From the NCBI GenBank assembly GCA_039707465.1, contig CM077643.1:63986605-64050604 (forward strand): a DNA stretch of 64,000 nucleotides. Direction: 5' to 3'. Origin of the DNA: Rhabdophis nuchalis. Lineage: Eukaryota > Chordata > Lepidosauria > Squamata > Natricidae. The position numbers were made by a program, and so were the translations under genes. Each line of letters opens with the position of its first letter. The first letter of the stretch is position 1. The notes beneath the pieces are model-generated. The model was not told where the DNA came from. It did not search any database and worked only from the letters and a program-made list of their open reading frames with translations. Positions 35,190 through 45,300 of the stretch are shown here, piece after piece.

Positions 35190-35256
35190 GTGTATGTATG
35201 TATGTATGTATGTATGTATGTATGTATGTATGTATGTATGTATGTATATATGTATG
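35190..35256. repeat. (TATG)n microsatellite
   Basis: About fifteen TATG units, inverse-complementary to the array at 35346. Confidence 0.95.
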
Positions 35257-35345
35257 GACTCTGGGTTGAGCTGAAAAGGCAGAGAAGGATGACAGTTTGT
35301 CTCCTCCCTTAAAGGGGCCCATAACAGGAGTTGTGAAAATATTCT

Positions 35346-35346
35346 C

Positions 35347-35377
<31 letters not shown>

Positions 35378-35417
35378 TATACATACATACATAAATACAT
35401 ACATACATATATATGTT
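35346..35417. repeat. (CATACA)/(CATA)n microsatellite
   Basis: Tandem catacacatacacata, then catacatacataaatacata units. The array can pair with the TATG array 90 bp upstream. Confidence 0.95.
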
Positions 35418-36688
35418 TACATTTCACTAACCACTGTGAATTGTTCTTCAAGTAGCAAAGCAGAACTCAAATCATACATAAAATCAAGATTAAATTGTTG
35501 CTTGGATGTTATAATGAATATTAGAAATAATATAAAAAGAAACTTGGTATGACAACATATGATAAAGAAGAGGGGAAACTGATCAAATGACAAGTGGACC
35601 AACGCTCTTCCAAGCTGACTTGCAATCCAGGATCAGAAGGCAAATCATCACAAGTCAGGAAAAGAAACACAACCACAAAAGCAAATCCTGGTCTTGCAGT
35701 ACTTGTCCAAATATGATGTTCTTAGAATGTGAGGACAATTTCCACCCGAAAGATTAGAGTCAGGCCTCTAGCAGCAATTTTCAACAAAAAAATAACAGCA
35801 TAAAACATTCTGATTTGCTGATTATTTTGAGATAGATGAGGGTGGAAACATACTGATAGGTGAGGTATTTTAGATAGAGAATTGAAGTGGCTTGAGAGAC
35901 AAACTTTCCCTTCCTTAGTGCACAGATTTTTATTTTGTCCCATTTTGATTCTGTTCAAATTGCTTCTTAATGTGTCTATCCATACACTCTGATAACTGCC
36001 TTGAAACTAATATGAAAAAATATAAATTTCTGAAAGAAAACTATAGAAAGAAAGAAACAAACAAACAAACAACATTCTATTTACTGGAGACAATAACAAC
36101 AGGAATATATAAGCACAAGCATATCTGTTTTCTTAGAAAACTGTCCACAAGGATGACAGCAATAAAAATATATTAAATCTGTGCTATTGTAAAAGGGCCA
36201 TAATTTAATTAATAATATGGTGAAATGAATGTGGTTTCATTGAATAGTGAGCTTTTTGTAAGAAGTTCATCTGGTGATGAGTTCATCCTTATTGCAAGTA
36301 AAACAAGTTCTTTCTGGTTTGTGAGAGAAAGTGCAGCAAAATTATTGGTATTACGTTGTGCTGACAGGAAAAAAAGTCAATATATATTAATTTCATTTTT
36401 AGATCACTAAAAATTGCATAAAAAATGCAAAGCAAGAATTTTAGACCATATTTTAAAAATATGGGTATGCTTGGTGTTTGCAAAAACTCACAATGATCTT
36501 AATTGTATGGATTGTTTGTAATCACATAATTTTTTCTGAGAACTAAAAAAGAAAATTACCATATGTACTTTTCTTCACTGTCATATATATATATTCAATT
36601 TGGCAAATCATATGCATGTGTGAAGGAGAAATAAAATGTATTGCGGGGGGCTATTGAGAATGCAAGTAATTTGGCAACTGAATTGATT
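35418..36688. other. No recognised feature
   Basis: AT-rich DNA with only short repeats (AAAC near 36055). Confidence 0.45.
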
Positions 36689-36696
36689 ATTTAGAA

Positions 36697-36838
36697 CAGG
36701 GGTCTCCAACCTTTGCAACTTTAAGTCTGAAGGACTTCAACTCCCAGAATTCTCCAGCCAGAATTCTTTTTTGCTGGCTGGAGAATTCTGGGAGCTGAAG
36801 TCCTTCAGACTTAAAGTTGCAAAGGTTGGAGACCCCTG
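36697..36838. mobile_element. Foldback MITE, perfect TSD, longest arms
   Basis: The TSD atttagaa is identical on both sides (36689-36696 and 36839-36846). The arms are about 66 bp and almost perfectly complementary: caggggtctccaacctttgc and its inverse frame a short aattcttttttgctgg centre. It is the family of 34304. Confidence 0.93.
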
Positions 36839-37089
36839 ATTTAGAACGCTGGTGAGCTCTAAGTTGCTGGAGCTCTTGAAGCAGAGGCTGAACACCCATC
36901 TCCTGGATGTACCTGAGTTCAAGATACTCTGTGTCAAGCAGACAGGTGAGCATAACTCACCTCAATGGTTTTATGTTTACAGATATGGCAAATATAATAA
37001 TCTATGATTAATCTAACTGTATTGCTATGTGTCTAAAAGGAATCGGCAATATAACAGACCAGGTATAAATGAACATCTGTCGGCAATAA

Positions 37090-37705
37090 AGTTTTGTTAT
37101 CCAAACTAGAACCAAGGAGACATTTTCTAACAGTGAGAATAATTACCCAGTGGAATAGCTTGCCTTCAGAAGTTGTGGGTGCTTCATCACTGAGTCTTTT
37201 AAGGAGAAATTGGACAGCCATTTGTCTAAAATGGTATAGGGCCGTGATGGTGAACATATGGAATGTGTGCTGGAAGTAGCATGCAGAGTCATCTCTCTGG
37301 GCATGCCAGCCATCACTTGTAGCTCTTCCAGGTTCTGGTCTTTGTGTGTGCGGGAGCACTGGAAACCAGAAGAGCAGCTCCCTCTTCTGTGCATGTGTGC
37401 ATGTGCAACGGGCAGCAAGACTTTGTGCATGCCTGTGTGCCAGAAACCGGAAGACCAGGTGACCAGCGTGCATGTGCATTCCAGAAACCAGAAGCTCAGC
37501 TTCCCAGTGAATGCATGTGCACTGGGGAACTGCTCTTCCAGTTTCTGGCGCTCCCGTGCATGCGCACCAGGAAACTGCTCTTCCAGTTTCTGGCGCTCCA
37601 CCATGCACTCTCTCATTTTGGCACTCAATGCCAAAAAGGCTTGCCAATACAGGGTCTCCTGCTTGAACAGGGGACTGGCCTAGAAGACCTTCAAGGTCCT
37701 TTCTG
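37090..37705 (+). mobile_element. CR1 LINE 3' fragment interrupted by a hAT element
   Basis: The left part aactagaaccaaggagacat, ttctaacagtgagaataatt, cagtggaatagcttgccttc and cagccatttgtctaaaatgg is the CR1 ORF2 end. The right part (from about 37655) gggtctcctgcttgaacagg, ctggcctagaagaccttcaa continues into the CR1 3' UTR. The hAT element lies between them. Confidence 0.8.
37243..37660 (+). mobile_element. hAT-type element inside CR1
   Basis: It starts ccgtgatggtgaacatatgg and ends ttttggcactcaatgccaaa with aaggcttgccaatac. The interior repeats cagaaaccagaagctcagct-like and tgcatgtgc words. TSD candidates tataggg and tacaggg agree at 6 of 7. It has about 415 bp and no transposase. Confidence 0.75.
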
Positions 37706-39465
37706 TTAGTCTGTAAACTAAGATTTCTTAAAGTGCAATTTCTGTGTCATTTTGCCACAACTAGTTAGATTTATGTCTAGAATCTGTAGCTTGCTAGAGT
37801 ATTATTTGGCTATGAAGTCAAAGAAGAAAGAAGCAGGCAACCCCCCCCCCCAATCTTTTGTTTTCTAAAATGAGAGGACTGCGCAAGAATATAACATATC
37901 TTGTTTTCACTATTCAATCTTGTAACGTCTTTCACAGAAAACATGAAACAGAAGGTCAGTTACTCAAGGTTAAATATTGTTTAGAAGTTTCCTCTGATCC
38001 TATTATGCAAAATTTCAGTTTTGAGAATAAGGAATATTTGGGGCAATACATGCAGTGTTTATAATAATTTATCCAATCAAAGAAAGAGACCGAGGTATTG
38101 TAGTCTGATCTATTACTTCATATATAGTACAGTGTAAAGTATCCAAATGCTTATACATTCTGTTTAGGAAGACTGCTGTCCCCTTGTGTAAAATGCTGAA
38201 AATACCAGGTTAAAGTGCCGATAATGAAAAATGCTCTGCAATGCTTTTCCTAGTAAAAGGAATTATATTTACAGGTTTTTTTTTAAAAGAAGTTGCTTAC
38301 TTCATATCAGACAGGGTGGTATTCACTTAAACCACTTAAAGTGGTCATTTATTGGCTTTTAAGGGGGAGGAATCCTTGCCTGTTATTTTTCCAGACAGAA
38401 AGGGCAAAGTATGTCATTTCTACCTTGCTTGTGCTAACCCCTAGGAAGGAGGAAATTGTTCAGACACCTATTTCTATACTAAAGCTGATTTGTGGGTTTC
38501 AGCTGCTATCCCTATCAATACTGATATTAATTATAGAGAGTAAAGGAAGATTTAAAACGCCTCCCTTTGCATTTGCATCCTATTCAGAATGAGCGGTGAA
38601 TGCTTTATATCAACTAAAAGCATTGTTTTGCAAAATAATCTTATTTATACATCATTTTTTAAATGTCATAAATGTTATGTGAAGGATTTTATTTTGTAAA
38701 TGAACTATGATTCTGGGTAATTTGAATGCATAATGTCTATAGAAGAATGGGAAGAAATAACTCAAATGGTATGAATGACAAAAAAAGATGCCTTTGACTC
38801 TCTCTCCCAATTACTTTTACAGATATGTAAATGCCTCTGGTCTGCTTCAGATGCACATGCACAAATTTGATTATAAAGCATCCACCATTTTGAAACTAAA
38901 TTTTGACCAATTTCACATTGTGCATTGTTAGGTTTACCTTAAGCATGTGACCATGATAGCCAGATATATAGAAATATTATCAGGGGCTGAAGCTATGCAT
39001 ATGTAAACAGGATCTTCATACATTCCACCTTATGGAAGATTGGGTTTTTTGCTACTGTTGCAAGTATGTCACATGTCATGCAAAATAACCCTGAGATTGG
39101 GCTCCCTTGAGAATTCTTGTGTTTGAGGTTAAATCAATCGAATTGCATGGCTCATTTATGTTGAGTGCATCAGACAAGAGACTAAGAGTTATATCTATAT
39201 GTAACTTTCTCTTAGATGCCTATTACTGTATTTATCTGCATTTTACCAGGGAGGAAGGTATTTAAGGGCAAGGCTTCCCCCCCCCCTTTCATAGTCTTCC
39301 TTCTTTTCGAGAAGTATTCCTGTGGTTACTGTGAACTCATGATATTGAGACCACATTGAGATTGGCTTCACTACCTTATATTGTTATGTGAATTTGTATG
39401 GTTTTGGCTTTGTATAAATTCAACCACCGGGAATTGTAATCCTTAGTTTACGACTTTAGTTTATA
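37706..39465. other. No recognised feature
   Basis: About 1.8 kb of AT-rich DNA with C runs near 37840 and 39280; nothing identified. Confidence 0.45.
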
Positions 39466-39473
39466 GTCTAACA

Positions 39474-39596
39474 CAGGGGCCTGCAAAGTTGGCTCTTTTA
39501 AGACTGGTGGACTTCAATTCCCAGAGCTATGCTGGCTGGGGAACTCTGGGAGTTGAAGTCCACCAGTCTTAAAAGAGCCAACTTTGCAGACCCCTG
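39474..39596. mobile_element. Foldback MITE, second subfamily, perfect TSD
   Basis: The TSD gtctaaca is on both sides (39466-39473 and 39597-39604). Arms of about 55 bp contain gcaaagttggctcttttaag and gactggtggacttcaattcc with their inverse. The inner sequence matches the 34304 family, while the outer arm differs. Confidence 0.93.
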
Positions 39597-39604
39597 GTCT
39601 AACA

Positions 39605-41175
39605 TGTTGTATGAATCCAAATGTTTGTGATTTAAATAATCAAACATGGTTTAGTGTGTGAATTAGGCAGCATGGGATAAAATGAATTTGACCTCTGGGA
39701 AAAATATTAAATTAGCAGCTTGAGTTGGGGGCTTAGGGACTTTTATACTGGGAGCATCATGTTTGCGAAGAGAGATATTGTTAATCTCCTGGAGTATCTG
39801 TCCCATCCTCAATAAACAGTAAGTGCTTATACCCATTTTTAAATTCCTTGTGAAAAAAATGTATTTCTTTCTGACAGAAGTGCAATGCTTTGGAACTTTG
39901 CCTAATGCTTATGCATGCAAAAATAGATTTAATATGGTTTGAAATTCATATTCTTCGGCCATTCAATATATTTTACTTAGCAAAGAAGATTAAAAAAATA
40001 AATTATGTACAAAGGTAACCTGTGCTTCTAGAAATCTCTGCATTCTTCAGCATTTTAATAACATGGGAAAAGTGGTAATGTTAATGATGAAATAGATGGA
40101 ATCTTCATTGTTGACTTAGAATCGACAATAAGACATGTCTGCAATTTCCATTTCATGTTTTGGTATTTCTCATGAAGCTTACAAATTGAGGCAGTGGGTA
40201 AATCTTAGGAAAGCTCATGTCCTTGTGTCTGGTTTTATACAAGAGAAAGATAAAAAGAGAAATAGGATTTATCCTGTTTCCCTGCTGTGTTATCCCAAAT
40301 CTTCTGAAATTTATATTTCATAGACTATGGGTTCCTTTCCATTATACTCATAAATAGACAAATATATTTTATTTGTGAGAACCACTAGCGATATGGGGAA
40401 AAACAGATTATGACTCTAGCGAACTATGAAGTTAACTCAGAGATAATGTAATGACAATGACTGTTATTGCATTCTTGTAGATATTCTGATTTTTTTTGTT
40501 TCTTTCCATGCAGTTGGAGATTACTTAAAGTGAAAACTTTCAAATTTAATTAGTTTTGTCTCAAACTTTTTACTGGACAAATAGTAAAATACGTAAGAGT
40601 TCCCAGGATCAGCTGACTCAAGATTGTCAAGGCTTGATGAGAGACTGAGCTTTTGATCAAAAGGGGATTCAAGTAAGTTATGAAGGAAATGATCTGTGCA
40701 AATACTCAGTGCTTTGAATCCACCCACACTGATTCAAAGCATCAGATTAACTCAGTGAACTTAAGGAACATAAATAAAGTACAACTAAATCAATTCACAT
40801 TAATTAGATATTTTCCTCAGAAGTGCACATGCACTTTAAGGCCTGAATTGGTCCTAATTCAGAGTCCATTCCTATTGGAGGCTCTATTTGAATTGATTTA
40901 GGTGTCTGAATCAAATTTATCTTCTGAAATAATTTAAGCATTTGCATTGACTCACACCTCACTCACACACCTCAGAAGAACATCTGTGCACATTGAACCA
41001 TGTTCTATAATTATCTCAATGTACATGCAGGTACTGGGTTTCCAAAAGTTAGCAGAATTTTTTTCCATTTTCTGCTAGCCAGTTTTCATGCAATCCACCT
41101 TTCAGATTTTAAAACAAGATAAAACGGGGGATTGTACAATTATTGTTTGGTGTGTGTGCATATATGCACGCAAGC
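39605..41175. other. No recognised feature
   Basis: AT-rich DNA with nothing identified. Confidence 0.45.
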
Positions 41176-41202
41176 AGATAGATAGATAGATAGATAGATA
41201 GT

Positions 41203-41244
<42 letters not shown>

Positions 41245-41250
41245 TAGATA
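41176..41250. repeat. (GATA)n microsatellite
   Basis: About eighteen GATA units with one GTTA interruption. GATA arrays are prominent in snakes (Bkm-type repeats), which supports the organism call weakly. It lies just past the SLC24A4 3' UTR. Confidence 0.95.
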
Positions 41251-41432
41251 CTTCCAAATTCATAGTTCATTTATGAAAAGTTGGAAGGCATCTCGATATA
41301 CTTTCCCCCCAGATCATCACCATCACAATCAGTTATTGAGCACCCAAGGTTTTCCATTTTCCTCTAAGATTAGAATATGCACTTACTGTGCTGGTGCAAT
41401 ATTCTAACTCATCAATTTAATATTCATATGCA

Positions 41433-42180
41433 TTTATTCTAGATATTATCCATTGTTCTTCATTGACTGTAGAACAATTTGATCTTTTTGAAGCACAGAT
41501 ATTTATCCAGGTTGCCATATTTTAAGTTCCAAGATTTTTAGAATTAAATGATCATAGTATTGTATTATCATTTTCCATCTTTTTCTTAGTAAAATTTTTG
41601 TATCTTTCAAAAACACTTTTAAAAGATGATAAATTACTATTGAAGATGATCTTCTCAGCATTGTTGAAACTTCTGTATAAATAGAGCATTTAAAGAAGGA
41701 AAAACAAGGTTCTTCATGCATATAAGCATGTAAGCACATGATAGCTCGGAGCTGCGATCCTCGAAATGAGCCAAGGTAGAATCTTGAATCTACGCTCTTT
41801 GCCTCTTCTTTGAAGACTCATATGCCATCAAATGGAAAATCTGTTTCCATGGCAGACATGATGTCAGTTTGATATTGATGATGCTCAAATCAGAATGGAA
41901 TCTGAAACGGGACACCATCCTTTAAAACCTCATATAAAGCTGCAGGAAGCACAGCGGAATGAGGGTACCTGATGAAGAAAGAGGAGGAGGAAGAACAGAT
42001 GACAAAGCTTTAGTAGTCTTACGCTTCTTTGTTGTCAAAGAAATGTGTTCTTTCCTCCCAGGTAAATTGCTTCTAAGTTGATGAAGCAGGAGAGACATTG
42101 AGTTTTGGAGTTGATGTGTAAAAATGTCTCCTGACACTTATAGCAAAATAGACCCAGATGACACCTCTTGGCTTTACTTC
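41433..42180 (-). other. SLC24A4: SLC24A4 3' UTR (minimum proposed extent)
   Basis: This is non-coding sequence directly after the TGA, without obvious transposon content. The first AATAAA on the minus strand that I noticed is at 41438-41433; it is a candidate poly(A) signal only. The true 3' UTR may be shorter or much longer, since the gene is known for long 3' UTRs. Confidence 0.4.
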
Positions 42181-42333
42181 TCAGTCATCATCTCGGCACA
42201 TTGGGAAGTTGACAAAAGTGAAGACATTAAACTCTATCAGTACTGAGAAACACAAGAAAATGGCATAGAGGGTGAGCACATAGATGCCCAATTTCCTGTC
42301 AAGTTTCCATTTATTTAAGTGGATCCCGCCAAC
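42181..42333 (-). CDS. SLC24A4: SLC24A4 terminal coding exon with TGA stop
   Basis: The acceptor is ccatgttcttacag. The exon encodes [16 protein letters not shown], a hydrophobic span [17 protein letters not shown], then [17 protein letters not shown] and TGA. GIHLNKW.LDRKLG.YVL and the Asp-rich C terminus match the end of SLC24A4. The length is consistent with the family's last coding exon. Confidence 0.95.
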   Translation of the reverse strand, partial: VGGIHLNKWKLDRKLGIYVLTLYAIFLCFSVLIEFNVFTFVNFPMCRDDD

Positions 42334-45300
42334 CTGTAAGAACATGGGGAATGAATTATTAAGATTGAAGGCAATATATGCTGTAGGGTTAAAAAAAAGC
42401 ACTTCAAATGAAAATTTCAAAAATCATACAAGCAAACTAATTTCCATGACCTTTACAACTGGAGAAACTCTAATCGTATAATACAAAATGTTTGTGGAGG
42501 AGTTATTAGAAAATCTATAGAGGGGAATGAGTGTTTTATGATTCATATGTTTATTTTATTTTATTTTAATTAGGTGACAATCCAGCATGTTGCTTTAAGT
42601 GTTGTACAAATATCAAGAAATAAGTCTCTTGGGAAGCTTTGTGGATTTCAATTAAGAGTTAGTATAACAATTGCTAAGGTACCTGAATAAACTCTCTAAG
42701 AGTTATAACTATTACATCTGATAGCTTCACTCTATCATCTGGCACTATTTTTTTAATTCATCAAACTTTAATTTTATTCCATCCTTTTCCCCACTTTATA
42801 TGTTGTTATGGGTTCTTCTCTAAACATATTGGACCTCAGTTTAAAGGATACAATAGCCCCATTTACTGTCTGTTAAACTGAGGATGTGACACATTCTAGT
42901 GAGAGAGAAGTTCCCTGAGGATGAGCTCAAGCATGAGTCCAAAAGCTTAGAAGACTAAATCTCTGGTTCTGGCGATCGACCCAGCTTGGATCCTCAGGAT
43001 GTGACTGCTAATAGTTGTCTGGTAAATCCATGAAATGCAGAAATTCTGGCACCATTTATGTCACTTAAGTATTTTCTCAAATGTCCTAAATTGATAGGAC
43101 ATAAATTCAGGTTCAACAGACAACATACCTGTGTTTCCCCAAAAATAAGACCTAGCCTTCTATATTTTTGCCCCCAAGAGGCACCAGGTCTTATTTTTAG
43201 GGGCTGTCCTCCAGTGTCTCACTTTGCGGTGGCAGCACTGCCAGACCAGTCCAGCAGGAGCCTGTGTAGCTGCTACCAGCCCACTTCTTCTGTGGCTGCT
43301 TGCTGCCGCTTGCACGTGGCATCCACTGGCCTCCATTTTGCCATCAGAGGCCTTCAGGAAAGGCCTCTGTAGCTGAGAAACGGGCTCCGGATTGACATAC
43401 ACAGCACAACCCAGCCTCATTTTGCTGTCAGAGTTCCTCAGGAAAGGGCTCTGCACCCAATAAACAAGCTCTGGATTGACGCATGCAGTGCCCGCTGACC
43501 TCGTTTTGCCATCAGAGGCTGTCAGGAAAGAAGCGAGCTCTGCCAGTGCCTCTGATGGTGAAACAAAGGGTAGGGGGCATCACACACATCCATCCAGAGC
43601 TTGTTTCTAATCTGTAGAGGCCATTCCTGAATTCCTCTACAGTGAAACAGAGGCCAGGGTGTACTAAATGCATCAATCCGGAGCTCTTTTATCGGCTGCA
43701 GTGCCCTTTCCTGAAAGTATCTGATAGTGAAATGGAGGCTGGGGGTGATGGTACGCAAGTGGCCGCAAGCAGCTGCAGAAGAAGTGGGCTGGCAGGGCAG
43801 GTGTCAGGGTGTATGAGGCCTGGCTGCAACTGTCTGAAGGTAAGCAGCCCTCCCCCCATCCCCACCATAACTTGATTTTTACACATGCACCTTGCCCCAC
43901 CCAATGTAACCAGGTGCAACAGAGTGGGTGGGGTCTTAACTTGGGCTTATTTTGGGGATAGATCTTATTTTTGGGGAAACACAGTATCTCCTGAATGTAC
44001 TATTAAACCAGGACTTTATTTTATACAAGCTTTTTAATACACATATTTTTGCAAGTTTTAAAGCAATTCATTTTTTCAATCAAAGTTGTAAATTATTTTT
44101 ACAAATGTAAGTTTCTTAATAGTACAACTCATTTGTAAAGTCTGTTAAAGGGATATGTTGACTAAATAATAATAGTTACATTTTGCGTGGCAAATATAAG
44201 TTAACCATATAATAAGTTTTGTCTCATCTCTAGATATATTGTATTAATATGACTCGCTGCAGAAATAAATTAATTCATCAGTCTACTTACGGTAAGAGCT
44301 ACAGACCCCAGGAGAAGCACAACAGAATAAAGTAGTCCTTTGCTATTTATCTTAACCTATGAAAATCAGAAAAAATAATTTTAAAATACTTGCTACATCT
44401 CAAGAATGTAGCAAGAAAACACTCAAGAAAACAGTCACTAGAAAATATAAGATAGAGGATGCAAAAACAATACTCATAATTTCATCTCCAATTAAGTTCA
44501 ACAGGCAATGTCTGTTGGACAGAAGGAAACCGAGATTTAATCTTGCAAAATAGGTTTACTTCAGAGGGAAGATCCATTCAGGAATCGAAAGTGCAAAGGA
44601 AAGAGTTGAACATTTTTAAAGGGGGCACATTGGTTATGGTAATGACAACATTAGAGAGAACAACATTAGTCAAAGATAAAGAATTATACTGAGCATCTCT
44701 AGTTGGAGAGGCCTTAAGAGACACAAAAAACAATTAAGAGATTCTGTGAGATAGTATTGGTTCCTACTGGAGGCTCTTAACCCGGCGTTGCCCGTGTATT
44801 TATTTATAGGGGGAAAATGTCCGGACCAAATATAATTTCTAATGTTGGATTTTCCACATTACCAGAGGGAACCCCCTTTTGGAGTACTCTGAAGCAGTTA
44901 CCATGGCACCTCCACTGCTCTGTACAGTAGAAGCCATTTTATGGCCGTATGGCACAACAGGCTATATCTTAACAGAACACACACACCAAAGGGTGTTGGG
45001 GTGTCTTACCCCCACAGTATTTGTTTCTAGAGAGTAAGTCATCTGTGCACCACTTTTGGTTAAAATTGCTTGAGGTGTTCCAGAGTTATACTGGAACACA
45101 CACACACACACACACACATACACACAGAGCCATTTATATATATATATCATTTACAGAGACCTCTGTGTACTACACATGCTTCTAAGATGTATTGCTATCT
45201 TATTTCAAGACCCTGGTCAAGAAAGAGGTATGTATTTTGTAGAAATAGTTTTATGGAATTTTTGCATATAGATTTGGGTAAAGATACTTAGGATAGCTTT

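Noticed and set aside
37033..37709. Several 120-200 codon frames in 37.0-37.7 kb
   Set aside because: The sequence is a CR1 end plus a hAT element; the frames cross the transposon boundary.
42893..43020. Hammerhead-like text ctgaggatgagctcaagca with tgagtccaaaagc
   Set aside because: An insertion in the first core box and A in place of G before AAA break the core. It may be another Penelope-like 3' end, but the support is too weak.
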